Source: Cupriavidus basilensis (GTDB lineage: Bacteria; Pseudomonadota; Gammaproteobacteria; Burkholderiales; Burkholderiaceae). From it: a DNA stretch of 64,000 nucleotides. Below, piece by piece: positions 17,628 to 25,761 of this stretch. The stretch is from positions 372,001-436,000 of the forward strand of contig NZ_CP062804.1 in assembly GCF_008801925.2 (NCBI RefSeq). The letters are read 5' to 3'. The position numbers and the translations under genes were made by a program. The notes under the pieces were generated by a model. That model ran no database searches and was not told the origin of the DNA. It saw only the letters and a program-made list of their open reading frames with translations. The number at the start of each line of letters is the position of its first letter. The stretch's first letter is position 1.

Positions 17628-18721
17628 TGCGCGGGCCCCCGGTCTGCCCGCGTGCTGGTCGGGTGGCCGAACTCGGTCTCGCCCCACAAGTGGCTGGACG
17701 GCGCGCCTGGGAACAGCCAGTACGGCGTGCACTCGGACGACGGCACGACGTTGCAAAACGGATGCGCTTCGGAGGCGCCCGCGATGGTTTTCTCCAGCAC
17801 CATGGACAGGTACTGGTCGTTGCTGCCCTCCTGCGTATTGCCGTTCAGGATCACCTCGGCCCCGGTGGCGCGCGCAAAGCGCCGGATGCCGTTGTGGCGC
17901 GAGTGCTCGGGCGACCAGCTGTCCGCGCTGACACCGTTCTCGCTGCTCACGCGGATGCCGTCGGGCGTGCGATAGACCAGCGAGTGATTGCCTTCGGTGT
18001 GCCCTGGCGTGTGCACCAGCGCCAGGCCGTGGCCCAGGTGCACGCTGCCGTCGAAAGCGACGATGCGCTCCCGCGGCACGTCCGCGAGGCCATTGGGGCA
18101 GTACCAGTCGGCCTGCACCGGCAGCAGGCCGTGCACGCTGGCCAGTTCCTGGCGGTGCACCAGAAGCCTCGCGTTGGGCAGCAATCCGCGGCTCGCGCCG
18201 CTGCCGAGCCAGCGGCGCACGTCCTGCGTGTGCAGGTGATCGTAGGTGATGTAGTCGATCTGCTCGGGCGCCACGCCGCAGCGTGCCAGCGCTTGCAGCA
18301 CCGTGCCGTAGACGGGGGCGATGGTGTTGTGCAGGAACCGCGGCGTCTGCGTGCTCATGCGCTTGAAGTAGGGCGTCTCGGCGCCGGCCTCGAAGTCCGC
18401 GGGGGTAAACAGCAGCGTGCGCAGGCACCCCGCGAAGTCCTCGTACTGGATCAGCACCGTGCGCGACAGCAGGTGGATCAGGTGCGGCTTGAGCATCTGC
18501 TGCGAGTACACGCCGTTGAAGGCGTACCAGGCCGGGTAGGGAACCCGCAGCAGGTTGAAGCTGCGCGCGAACCGGACCGGCGGTGCTTCCAGGAACTGCT
18601 CGCGAAAGCGCGCCGCGCCGCGGCGCAGCGCGCGCAGGCGGTCCTGTGGCGCGCTGGCGCTGCGCGCGCCGTCAAAGTCGGCGATCGGCAGCAGGCCTGT
18701 CGGATCGGGTTCGCGTTTCAT
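17624..18721 (-). CDS. MBL-fold metallo-hydrolase
   Basis: A 365-residue metallo-beta-lactamase-fold protein. The metal motif reads DHLHTQD instead of the usual HxHxDH: two His are kept but the Asp is displaced and the following His is missing. Further ligands are present in HTPGHTEGNH. The protein carries about 110 residues before the metal site, longer than simple lactonases. It likely hydrolyses an ester or lactone in the cassette's pathway. It is translationally coupled to the MFS gene and lies 31 bases downstream of the NTF2-like gene. Confidence 0.85.
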   Translation of the reverse strand: MKREPDPTGLLPIADFDGARSASAPQDRLRALRRGAARFREQFLEAPPVRFARSFNLLRVPYPAWYAFNGVYSQQMLKPHLIHLLSRTVLIQYEDFAGCLRTLLFTPADFEAGAETPYFKRMSTQTPRFLHNTIAPVYGTVLQALARCGVAPEQIDYITYDHLHTQDVRRWLGSGASRGLLPNARLLVHRQELASVHGLLPVQADWYCPNGLADVPRERIVAFDGSVHLGHGLALVHTPGHTEGNHSLVYRTPDGIRVSSENGVSADSWSPEHSRHNGIRRFARATGAEVILNGNTQEGSNDQYLSMVLEKTIAGASEAHPFCNVVPSSECTPYWLFPGAPSSHLWGETEFGHPTSTRADRGPAQ

Positions 18722-18752
18722 GGGTTGTCTCCGGTGGTTCTTGTTTTTCTCT

Positions 18753-19256
18753 TTATGCGGCTTCGGCCTGGCGCGCTTCTGGCTGGCCCAGCAGGCCGCC
18801 GATCAGCCGGGGCAGCATGTCCGGCGGCGTGCCGGCCAGCAGCTGGCGCAGCATCGTCAGCGTGTCGAAATACACGCGCTCGCAAACCAGGCGCTCGCCC
18901 TCGAAGATGAACAGCGCGATCATGCGGCAGCGAAACGCATTGCCCGTCGGCGGCAAGCCGCGCAACGGGCCACGGTGCGTGCCCAGCAGCCAGAACTCCA
19001 CGATCACGGCATCGTCCGTGTGGCGCAGCTGGATGATCTCGTGGCGCTGGTCGGGGAAGGCCAGGCGGCTGTCGATGTAGTACTGGCGCACGGTGTCGAT
19101 GCCGTCATGCACTTCGCCGCTGGGAATCAGCTCGTAGTGCGGGTGCGGGAAGGTGGCGAGCACGGCGTCGAAATCCTGCCGGGTTTCATCGGCGAAGTGG
19201 TCAAGCACCAGGCGCTCGCGGCGCGCCTTGAGATCGGGGGAGAGGGTTGCGGTCAT
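18753..19256 (-). CDS. NTF2-like (SnoaL-type) protein, copy 1
   Basis: A 167-residue single-domain protein of the SnoaL/NTF2 fold, suggested by FDAVLATFPHPHYEL, then FPDQRHEIIQL, then VIVEFWLLGTHRGPL. Such proteins act as small cyclases, isomerases or lyases with a cone-shaped pocket. It is first in the cassette with the MBL hydrolase and the MFS transporter. It is clearly paralogous to the protein at 25762-26205: the blocks FPDQ, VEFWL and GTHxGPL are shared in the same order. The substrate is unknown. Confidence 0.85.
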   Translation of the reverse strand: MTATLSPDLKARRERLVLDHFADETRQDFDAVLATFPHPHYELIPSGEVHDGIDTVRQYYIDSRLAFPDQRHEIIQLRHTDDAVIVEFWLLGTHRGPLRGLPPTGNAFRCRMIALFIFEGERLVCERVYFDTLTMLRQLLAGTPPDMLPRLIGGLLGQPEARQAEAA

Positions 19257-19668
19257 GCTGAAAGCTCCGTGGCGGGCAATCTGCGGAACACTGCGGCCGA
19301 TGCCGCAGTCCGTTGCCTGGAGCGATTATCTGCAGCGTGCCGGCGCAAGACTGTCGCCGCTTGGCAGTTGCCGATCCGGATAAACCCCGGGTTTGGCGCG
19401 CGTGTGCCAGGCGCCCATTTCTTCTGTTTGGCTGGCGGTGGAGCCGGGGGGCGTTACGTAACGCGTAACGGAACGGGTGGGCGAAGGGCGCGCTTCAAAC
19501 GCGCGATCCCGGTTTCATCCATTTCCCGCAAAGCCAATCCACAAGCGGGTTCCATGACTACGTGCACAGTCGCGCGCGGCACGAAAAAGACGTCTTTCAC
19601 CTCGGGCATAACTATTGCGTCCAGGCCACTACTTGACGATTCAACGCAATAACCAGAGAGGTCTGACC
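19257..19668. promoter_or_regulatory. 412-base divergent intergenic region with a 14-bp perfect palindrome
   Basis: No gene is supported here. GCGTTACGTAACGC at 19451-19464 is a perfect palindrome, followed immediately by a further GTAACG. It could be an operator for the NTF2/MBL/MFS cassette or for the collagen-like gene; the cassette has no local regulator of its own. An AG-rich ribosome-binding site (agagagg) lies at about 19655-19661, before the collagen-like gene. Confidence 0.5.
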
Positions 19669-20880
19669 GTGCGCAATCAGCAATATTTCCTTGGTATCAC
19701 ATTGGGCACGTTGGTGCTGCTTGGCGGCTGTGCCAACGGATCCGACGGCGCCATGGGCAAGACAGGCGCCACTGGCCCGACGGGCAATACGGGCGCGGCG
19801 GGCAATGCCGGCGCTACGGGCGCCGCAGGCAACGCAGGCGCCAAGGGCGATGCTGGGGCTACCGGTGCCACGGGGACTAACGGGGCGGACGGCGCGGCGG
19901 GAGCCACGGGCGCAACGGGTTCCGCAGGCGCTACCGGTGCCACGGGCGCCACGGGCACGAACGGCGCCACGGGAGCTACAGGTCCCTCGGGCCCCACTGG
20001 CGCCACCGGATCGGCGGGCGGCACGGGGGCCACCGGCCCGGCGGGCGGCACGGGACCCACCGGCGCAACCGGCGCCACCGGCGGCACGGGGCTCACCGGC
20101 GCGACCGGCCCCTCGGCACTCAATCAACTCGGCACGGCAATCAGCGGCGTGGGCAGTGCCGTCGGCGCGGTGGGCACCGGCCCGCTGGCCGCCGTCACCA
20201 CGCCGGTGGGCTCCATCGTCAGCCAGGTTGGCCAGATCGTGGGTGGCGCGGGACCGCAGGCCATCACCAATCCGGTGACCCAGATCACAGGCACGCTCGG
20301 CCAGGCAATCGTGCCGCTGACCTCCACGCTGACCGGCGCCACGCAGACCCTGGGCGCAGCGACCGGCCTGGGTTCCGTCGTCGACAATCTGCTGCGCACG
20401 GTGGGGGGTACGGTGGGTACCGTTGGCACGACGATCACGCAGACCAACGCGCCGGTGGTATCCAGCCTGGGGGGCATCGTGACGTCCACCGGCAACACGG
20501 TTTCCGCGCTGGGGGGACTGGTCAACGCCCCCACGGGCGGCACTGGCAATAATCCGCTGGCCCCGGTCACGAACCTGCTTGGCGGGCTGACGGGCGGTCT
20601 CACGGGTGGCTTGGCACCAGGCAATACGCCAGCGTCGGGCCTGCTCGCGCCAGTGACCAGCCTGCTCAACAACACCCTCGGCACGGTGACGCATGCCACG
20701 GGCAGTGGCGGTGGCGCGCTGCCTGGTGCCTTGCCTGGCTCGCTGACCAGTGCATTGGCTCCGGTCACCAACGTGCTGGCGGGCGCCACTGGTGCAACTA
20801 GCGCGGCGGGCGCTGGCAACGCGGGCACGGGTGGCCTGCTCGGCGGACTGCTTGGCGGGTTGGGCGGCACCAAGCCCTGA
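19669..20880 (+). CDS. Collagen-like triple-helix repeat lipoprotein
   Basis: A 403-residue protein from GTG 19669, chosen because a ribosome-binding site precedes it and a lipoprotein signal follows (hydrophobic stretch, lipobox LGGC, Cys about 21). Residues about 27-147 are uninterrupted Gly-X-Y collagen-type triplets dominated by GAT, GPT and GNA. The rest is a low-complexity Gly/Ala/Thr/Val region with repeats such as PVTNLLGG and ending [11 protein letters not shown]. Bacterial collagen-like proteins are trimeric surface filaments involved in adhesion or biofilm. The repeats make the coding DNA prone to length variation. An upstream TTG is possible but less likely. Confidence 0.85.
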   Translation: MRNQQYFLGITLGTLVLLGGCANGSDGAMGKTGATGPTGNTGAAGNAGATGAAGNAGAKGDAGATGATGTNGADGAAGATGATGSAGATGATGATGTNGATGATGPSGPTGATGSAGGTGATGPAGGTGPTGATGATGGTGLTGATGPSALNQLGTAISGVGSAVGAVGTGPLAAVTTPVGSIVSQVGQIVGGAGPQAITNPVTQITGTLGQAIVPLTSTLTGATQTLGAATGLGSVVDNLLRTVGGTVGTVGTTITQTNAPVVSSLGGIVTSTGNTVSALGGLVNAPTGGTGNNPLAPVTNLLGGLTGGLTGGLAPGNTPASGLLAPVTSLLNNTLGTVTHATGSGGGALPGALPGSLTSALAPVTNVLAGATGATSAAGAGNAGTGGLLGGLLGGLGGTKP

Positions 20881-20973
20881 TACGTTAGCGCCATGGCGCG
20901 GGCTTCAGCTTGCCGACAAATCGCTTCAGGTTTGTCAGCTGTCTGAAGCCGATACCCTGGCGCAGGCTTCTTG

Positions 20974-21590
20974 CTACGCCGCTGCGCTGACGCGCGTGGT
21001 CAGCTCGACAAAGCTGGCCACGCTGGCGGTTCGCAAGGGATAGTAGGCCACCTGATGGCGCTCGCAGACGCGCTTGAGCATGCTCATGGAGTCATGGTCG
21101 ATGCAGTCGTCGTGCAGCACGCGCTGGCCGCCGGTGGATTCCACCAGCGATTTCAGGGTGGGGTTGGAGCCGGGGCGTCCACCGACATAGACAATGCGTT
21201 TTCCCTGTAGCTGGCGCAGCCCGGCGTGGCGCTCCGCCCCTTGTGCCGTGGCGGGGAGCACGGCGCGTTCCATGGCTTCCGATTCGGCGCGGCGGATCTT
21301 CAGCTGGGCCAGTGCGTCGTCAAGCTGCGCGCGAATGGCTTGCATCTGCTCGTGTTCCCGTGTTGCGCGGCTCCGCTTGCCTGTCCGCCCGCGCTGGAAA
21401 GCTTGACCGCTTCGTGATGGATTTCGAGGTCGGTGGCGCGTTGCCGGTCCAGCGTGGTGAAGCGCGGTACCGGCTTGCGCAGCTCGCTGGTGGTCATGCA
21501 GGTGCCGATCACCGAGCAGTGCAGGTGCGAGTCCAGTTCGGCCAGGCGCGTAAGGCATGTCATGCAGCGCTGCCAGTAACCACCGGGCAT
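20974..21590 (-). pseudogene. DUF2325 protein gene with a frameshift
   Basis: The N-terminal part is read from ATG 21590 in one frame: LDSHLHCSVIGTCMTTSELRK, then ATDLEIHHEAVKLS, which are DUF2325 N-terminal blocks. The C-terminal part, with KRIVYVGGRPGSNPTLK and ELTTRVS, is in a different frame and ends at 20974. The frames overlap, and the switch needed to join them lies near 21350-21400. So one base is gained or lost there, by mutation or sequencing error, or less likely by programmed frameshifting. Intact homologues are single proteins of about 200 residues. The function of DUF2325 is unknown; the C-terminal domain looks like a Rossmann-type fold. Confidence 0.75.
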
Positions 21591-21635
21591 GCCCTAGAAT
21601 TGCAGCGCCAGACAGGCAGATCAAAAGGAGTGGCA

Positions 21636-21992
21636 ATGACGGTGGATGCGAAAGATACGGCTGTACTGCTTTTTTCCTACGGGACGTTGCAAGACAAGGC
21701 GGTGCAGATCGCCAACTTCGGCCGCGAACTGGCTGGTCGCCCTGACGCCATCCCCGGCTACTCGCAATCGATGGTTGCCATCGATGACCCTGCCGTGGTT
21801 GCTACCAGCGGAAAGACGCATCATCCGATCGTCCAGCCCAGCCCGGACTCCAACGATGAGGTGGCCGGCATGGTCTTCGAGATCACCGCGCAGGAACTGG
21901 CCGCGGCCGATGCCTATGAAGTCTCGGATTACAAGCGCATCGCGGTGACGCTGAAGTCAGGCGTGCAGGCGTGGGTCTACGTCCGCGCCTGA
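21636..21992 (+). CDS. Gamma-glutamylcyclotransferase-like (AIG2/GGCT fold) protein
   Basis: A 118-residue protein. FSYGTLQD near residues 13-20 is the conserved YGTL loop of the GGCT fold. The acidic catalytic position should be in the VFEITAQEL region, and DAYEVSDYKR is the usual C-terminal block. It may release 5-oxoproline from gamma-glutamyl compounds or act on another amine conjugate. AAAAGGAG just before ATG 21636 is a good ribosome-binding site. It is divergent from the DUF2325 gene. Confidence 0.88.
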   Translation: MTVDAKDTAVLLFSYGTLQDKAVQIANFGRELAGRPDAIPGYSQSMVAIDDPAVVATSGKTHHPIVQPSPDSNDEVAGMVFEITAQELAAADAYEVSDYKRIAVTLKSGVQAWVYVRA

Positions 21993-22130
21993 GCAAGCAT
22001 GGTTGTCAGGACGGACGGCATGGCGAAGGGATGTGAACGCGCTATGATCCGGCGATCCGGCACCCGGGCGCGACAGGCCGGGACCCATGCGGCCGGGCAA
22101 TGGCCGTGGACATGACGAGGCGAGGACAAG

Positions 22131-22559
22131 ATGAAAACCAGCGCAAGAAACCAATTGAGCGGCAAGGTCACCGCAGTCCACAAAGGCGCGGTTAACGACG
22201 AAATCGAGCTGGAGATTGCCGGCGGCGTGCGGATCGTGGCGACCATCACCGCCGAGAGCACGAAGCGCCTCGGGCTGGCTGTCGGCAAGGAAGCCGTCGC
22301 GCTGATCAAGGCATCGTCCGTGATCGTGGGCGTGCCCGATCCGGACATCCTGCTCTCCGCGCGCAACCAGCTCGCCGGCACGGTATCGGGCATCAAGATC
22401 GGGGCGGTGAATGCGGAGGTCTCCATCGGCCTGGCGCAGGGCGGCGAGATCGTGGCCATCATCACCAATGACAGCGTGACCAGCCTCGGGCTGGTGCAAG
22501 GCGGCGCAGCCGTCGCCATCTTCAAGGCCTCCAGCGTCTTGCTGGCCGCGCGCGCATAA
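22131..22559 (+). CDS. Di-Mop molybdate-binding protein (molbindin)
   Basis: A 142-residue protein made of two Mop/TOBE repeats. Each begins SARNQL(S/A)G and runs through GAVNxEx to a KASSV end (about residues 3-68 and 75-140). Di-Mop proteins bind molybdate or tungstate oxyanions at subunit interfaces. The same di-Mop unit is normally the C-terminal half of ModE. Here it is a stand-alone gene directly before a stand-alone ModE-type DNA-binding protein, so the two may share one function: molybdate storage or sensing. Confidence 0.93.
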   Translation: MKTSARNQLSGKVTAVHKGAVNDEIELEIAGGVRIVATITAESTKRLGLAVGKEAVALIKASSVIVGVPDPDILLSARNQLAGTVSGIKIGAVNAEVSIGLAQGGEIVAIITNDSVTSLGLVQGGAAVAIFKASSVLLAARA

Positions 22560-22585
22560 GCCTGCCGCCGGGGTACCATGCCGCC

Positions 22586-22975
22586 ATGGTCAAACTTGCT
22601 CGCTCCCGAACTTCGGTCAGCCCGGATACGCCGCAGGCGCTGTTTCGCATGCGCGTGATGCTGGGCGATACCATCGCCATTGGTCCCGGCAAGATCGCGC
22701 TGCTGGAAGCGATCCGCGAATGCGGCTCCATTTCCGCCGCGGCGAAACACCTCGACATGTCCTACAAGCGGGCCTGGGATCTGCTCAATGAAATCAACCG
22801 CTCGCTGGCCAGGCCGGCAGTGGATTCCGAGCATGGCGGCGCGCGGGGCGGTGGCACCGTGCTAACGCCGGTGGGCGAGGAAGCGATCCGCCTCTACCGC
22901 GCCGCCGAGCTACGCGCGGCCAAGGCCTGCGAGGCCGAGATCAACGGCCTGATCAAGCTGCTGGCCAAGCCTTGA
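22586..22975 (+). CDS. ModE N-terminal-type winged-helix regulator (HTH only)
   Basis: A 129-residue protein matching the DNA-binding half of ModE: KIALLEAIRECGSISAAAKHLDMSYKRAWDLLNEIN, then a GGxGGGGTVLTPVGEEAI-like wing, and a terminal helix for dimerisation. The molybdate-binding di-Mop half is absent from this protein but is encoded just upstream (26 bases). It could be a constitutive regulator or act together with the separate Mop protein. Targets would be molybdate uptake genes, none of which are in the window. Confidence 0.9.
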   Translation: MVKLARSRTSVSPDTPQALFRMRVMLGDTIAIGPGKIALLEAIRECGSISAAAKHLDMSYKRAWDLLNEINRSLARPAVDSEHGGARGGGTVLTPVGEEAIRLYRAAELRAAKACEAEINGLIKLLAKP

Positions 22976-23130
22976 GCTTGCGGCCCAAGCCCTGAACCGT
23001 GAGCCCTGATCCGGCCAATGCCGGACCTCGATGCCACTCGCCAGTGCTGGCGGACAGTACTTCGAATAGGCGTATCAAGTGCCGGCGGCGTTTGCGCTAA
23101 GCTTGGCGCCGCGCACGCCGCACATCTCCC

Positions 23131-23664
23131 ATGGACTGTCGTTTCTCCGAGCCACAACGCATGCAAGAACCGAACTCGACCGCTTTGCCCACCCCACGTT
23201 TTGAAGCCGGCCGCACATTCTGGATAGCGGGCCTCGGCGGGCGGTTCAACCTGGCAACGAACGGCGGCATCCCCGCGCTCTGGGAAGCGTTCGGCCCCTC
23301 CATTGGCAAAGTCCCGGGCCAGGTGGGCGGGATGACCTACGGCTTGTGCTGCAACCCTCGGGACGATGGCAGCTTCGAGTATGTGGCCGGCGTGGAAGTG
23401 AGCAGCCCGGACGGACTGCCGTCGTCGTTTCGCTGCATCAAGGTCGAGCCGCAGCGCTACGCCGTATTCGTGCATGCAGGCGATGTCTCGACGCTGCACG
23501 AGACGTTCCACCGCATCTGGCATCAATGGCTGCCGGCGTCCGGGTTCCAGGCCGGGCATGCGCCTGAGTTTGAGCGCTACAGCGCGGACTTCGATCCGGT
23601 GGCGGGAACGGGCACCGTGGAAATCTGGCTGCCGGTCAGGGGTGGGGCGGATGCGGCGGCCTGA
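23131..23664 (+). CDS. GyrI-like / AraC effector-binding-type small-molecule-binding protein
   Basis: A 177-residue single domain of the GyrI-like fold, with the usual blocks: FWIAGLGGRF, then IPALWEAFGP, YGLCCNP, then YAVFVHAGDVSTLHETFHRIWHQWLPASGF. Such domains bind small hydrophobic ligands or inhibit gyrase. No DNA-binding domain is attached. A second ATG at 23161 may be the true start. Confidence 0.85.
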   Translation: MDCRFSEPQRMQEPNSTALPTPRFEAGRTFWIAGLGGRFNLATNGGIPALWEAFGPSIGKVPGQVGGMTYGLCCNPRDDGSFEYVAGVEVSSPDGLPSSFRCIKVEPQRYAVFVHAGDVSTLHETFHRIWHQWLPASGFQAGHAPEFERYSADFDPVAGTGTVEIWLPVRGGADAAA

Positions 23665-23695
23665 GGCGTTGCCCGTCAAAGGCGCGAACACCACC

Positions 23696-24091
23696 ATGTT
23701 TATAAAGACCGTCAACGCTGTGATCCTGGCATTGTTTTCCGCAAGCAGTTTTTCCACCACGCAGTGCCCGCCCGATGCGCCGTGCGGCCCGTTGCCGCCG
23801 GAATTCAAGGTGGCGATGTACGCCTCCATCGTTGCTTTCCCGATGGCTTGCGCGAAACTGGATCCCGCGAACGCGCCGCGCTACGAGGCAGCCTTGTCGG
23901 CGGAGCTTGGCAAGCTGGGTGCCGACGACCAGGCGGCCATGGACGAGGCAAGGCGCGATCCTGCCTTGCCCGCGATGCTGATCGCTGCGTCGCAGGCGCT
24001 TGAGGCAGAGCAATCGCCTGCGCGGCTTGCGCGCAAGTGCGGCCGTGCACTCCAGCGCACCGAGGCGGCGGAGCCGGGCAGCACGAAGTAA
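23696..24091 (+). CDS. Secreted small hypothetical protein
   Basis: A 131-residue protein with a cleavable signal peptide (hydrophobic VNAVILALFSASSFS, residues about 5-20). A Cys/Pro-rich stretch CPPDAPCGPLPPEF follows, then an alpha-helical, Ala-rich body with two further cysteines (MACAK, RKCGR). Four cysteines suggest two periplasmic disulfides. No family is recognised. It starts 31 bases after the GyrI-like gene, and a terminator-like hairpin follows it. Confidence 0.7.
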   Translation: MFIKTVNAVILALFSASSFSTTQCPPDAPCGPLPPEFKVAMYASIVAFPMACAKLDPANAPRYEAALSAELGKLGADDQAAMDEARRDPALPAMLIAASQALEAEQSPARLARKCGRALQRTEAAEPGSTK

Positions 24092-24161
24092 GCCCAGGCT
24101 GAATTGCGCGCTGCGCCTTGTTACCTCGCCCGCCTTGAGTCCCCCGCCGCGATGAACAATA

Positions 24162-24204
24162 CTGGCCCGTAGGCCGCCGCGGCGCGAGCGGGCCGGTTTT
24201 GTTT
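24162..24204 (+). terminator. Rho-independent terminator-like hairpin
   Basis: The outer stem pairs CTGGCCCG (24162-24169) with CGGGCCGG (24189-24196), allowing one G-U pair. A GC-rich interior follows, and the T-rich tail is TTTTGTTT. It fits the end of the GyrI-like/secreted protein transcription unit. Confidence 0.6.
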
Positions 24205-24238
24205 CCGCATGGGCGGAAGTGATTTCAAGGAGCAAGCC

Positions 24239-24619
24239 ATGTTGCGCGACAGTCACGCATTCAGCGGATTCTCGGTCGACGACATCGCCAAGGCCACGAA
24301 CTTCTATGGCGGTACGCTGGGGTTGGAAGTGTCCGCGAGCGGGGGCTTGCTGACCCTGTATATCGCCGGCGGCAACAATGTGCTGCTTTATCTCAAGCCG
24401 AACCACGTGCCTGCGACGTTCACGGTGTTGAATTTCCCGGTGAAGAGCGTGGACAAGGCCGTGGAGACACTCGGCAAGCTCGGCGTGCGCTTCGAGACCT
24501 ACGACCTGCCCGGGCTGAAGACCGACGAACGGGGCATCTGCCGCAGCGAGGGCGGCCCCGTCATCGCCTGGTTCAAGGACCCGGCCGGCAATATTCTCTC
24601 TGTGCTTGAAGCGACATAA
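24239..24619 (+). CDS. VOC-family (glyoxalase/bleomycin-resistance fold) protein
   Basis: A 126-residue vicinal-oxygen-chelate protein. It shows the paired beta-alpha-beta-beta-beta modules: [21 protein letters not shown] at the start and [15 protein letters not shown] at the end. AAGGAG lies before ATG 24239. The end motif DPAGNILSV usually carries a metal ligand, and the substrate is unknown. It is a stand-alone gene, perhaps a dioxygenase or binding protein. Confidence 0.9.
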   Translation: MLRDSHAFSGFSVDDIAKATNFYGGTLGLEVSASGGLLTLYIAGGNNVLLYLKPNHVPATFTVLNFPVKSVDKAVETLGKLGVRFETYDLPGLKTDERGICRSEGGPVIAWFKDPAGNILSVLEAT

Positions 24620-24673
24620 GCTGTTTTGGGCAGGCACCATGCGGCTCGTGAATCGCTTTGCATGCCTGCCTGT

Positions 24674-24707
24674 ATCATTTCAATGATTATGGAAATATTG
24701 AAGTGAT
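24674..24707. promoter_or_regulatory. Imperfect palindrome upstream of the ars remnant (candidate ArsR operator)
   Basis: ATCATTTCAAT and ATTGAAGTGAT form 11-base arms with a single mismatch, separated by 12 bases (gattatggaaat). The site lies directly upstream of the shortened arsC and is AT-rich, which suits an ArsR-family operator. No arsR gene is present next to it. Confidence 0.6.
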
Positions 24708-24713
24708 GGCGTT

Positions 24714-24932
24714 ATGATCCGGGGCATGAACGCAAACCTGGTCGTCCGCGCCCATGGCGCCATCACAACCCCCGACTGCGGCACATCGCGCAAACCGCTC
24801 GCGATGATTCGCAACGCCGGGATCGAGCCTGAAGTCATCGCGTACCTCACGCAACCGCCGCAGCGCGGTGCCTTCGCCAAGGAAGATGGCGAGCGCCTGA
24901 TCGATGCCGCCGGCCGGAGGGTCTGCCGATGA
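24714..24932 (+). pseudogene. arsC: Internally deleted arsenate reductase gene
   Basis: A 72-codon frame holds the start and the end of a glutaredoxin-dependent ArsC but not the middle. Residues about 18-50 (TPDCGTSRKPLAMIRNAGIEP, then VIAYLTQPP) match the N-terminal catalytic-Cys block. The frame then continues at once with [18 protein letters not shown], the C-terminal block of full-length ArsC of about 140 residues. About 70 residues containing the arsenate-binding arginines are missing. The frame is preserved, and the stop overlaps the arsH start by ATGA. So the deletion kept arsH expression, but reductase activity is very unlikely. Confidence 0.75.
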
Positions 24933-25711
24933 CGGATGGGTTGCGTAACGTCGCACTGCCGCTGCTGGACATACCCACCGAGCAAAAGCTGGAGCCGCGC
25001 AGCGTCTCAACGCATGCGCCGCGTATTCTCCTGCTCTACGGCTCGCTACGCCCGAACTCCTATAGCCGCCTGCTCACGCTCGAAGCCGAGCGGATCCTTC
25101 GGCACCTCGGCGCGCAGACCAAGGTGTTCGATCCGCATGGCCTTCCTGTCACGGACAGCGTGCCGGCGGATCATCCGAAGGTGGCCGAGTTGCGCGCGTT
25201 GTCCGCATGGTCGGAGGGCCAGGTCTGGTGCAGCCCCGAGCGGCATGGCACGCTGACCGCGGTGTTCAAGAACCAGATCGACTGGTTGCCGCTGGAGATC
25301 GGCGGCATTCGTCCCACGCAGGGCCGCACGCTGGCCGTCATGCAGGTGTGCGGCGGCTCGCAGTCCTTCAATGCCGTCAATGCGCTGCGTGTGCTCGGGC
25401 GCTGGATGCGCATGGTGACGATCCCGAACCAGTCATCCGTGCCGAAGGCCTACCAGGAATTCGACGCGGATGGCCGCATGGCACCTTCCGCGTTTTATGA
25501 CCGGGTGGTCGACGTGATGGAGGAACTGGTCAAGTTCACCTTGCTTGTGCGTGACCGCTCCGCTTATCTGACGGACCGGTACAGCGAGCGCAAGGAGAGC
25601 GCACCGCCGGCTGCGGCAGCGCTCGCCCAGGCCGCGATGGATCACGAGCGCGCTGCGCAAGCGCTGGGAGGCAACGATAGCAACGACGGTGACGACAGCG
25701 AAGTCGAGTAG
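24929..25711 (+). CDS. arsH: ArsH NADPH-dependent FMN reductase / organoarsenical oxidase
   Basis: A 260-residue ArsH. The FMN phosphate loop is [11 protein letters not shown] (about residues 38-48), the family block [21 protein letters not shown] follows, and the C-terminal region ending LTDRYSERK is typical. ArsH oxidises trivalent organoarsenicals such as methylarsenite and can reduce quinones or metals. It is coupled to the deleted arsC and apparently driven from the palindrome-bearing promoter upstream. The last 30 residues are a low-complexity acidic tail. Confidence 0.95.
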   Translation: MTDGLRNVALPLLDIPTEQKLEPRSVSTHAPRILLLYGSLRPNSYSRLLTLEAERILRHLGAQTKVFDPHGLPVTDSVPADHPKVAELRALSAWSEGQVWCSPERHGTLTAVFKNQIDWLPLEIGGIRPTQGRTLAVMQVCGGSQSFNAVNALRVLGRWMRMVTIPNQSSVPKAYQEFDADGRMAPSAFYDRVVDVMEELVKFTLLVRDRSAYLTDRYSERKESAPPAAAALAQAAMDHERAAQALGGNDSNDGDDSEVE

Positions 25712-25761
25712 CGCCGCCGATGCGGCCGCGGCGCGGGAAACACGGCCTGAAACGCCATCCG

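Noticed and set aside
16284..18428. One long minus-strand frame of about 714 codons that would fuse an unknown leader to the MFS permease
   Set aside because: The leader overlaps the MBL hydrolase gene in another frame and has no MFS homology. The ATG at 17627 with ATGA coupling explains the permease alone.
19750..20115. Dense repeats as a possible CRISPR array
   Set aside because: The repeats are short in-frame Gly-X-Y codons without spacers. They encode a collagen-like protein.
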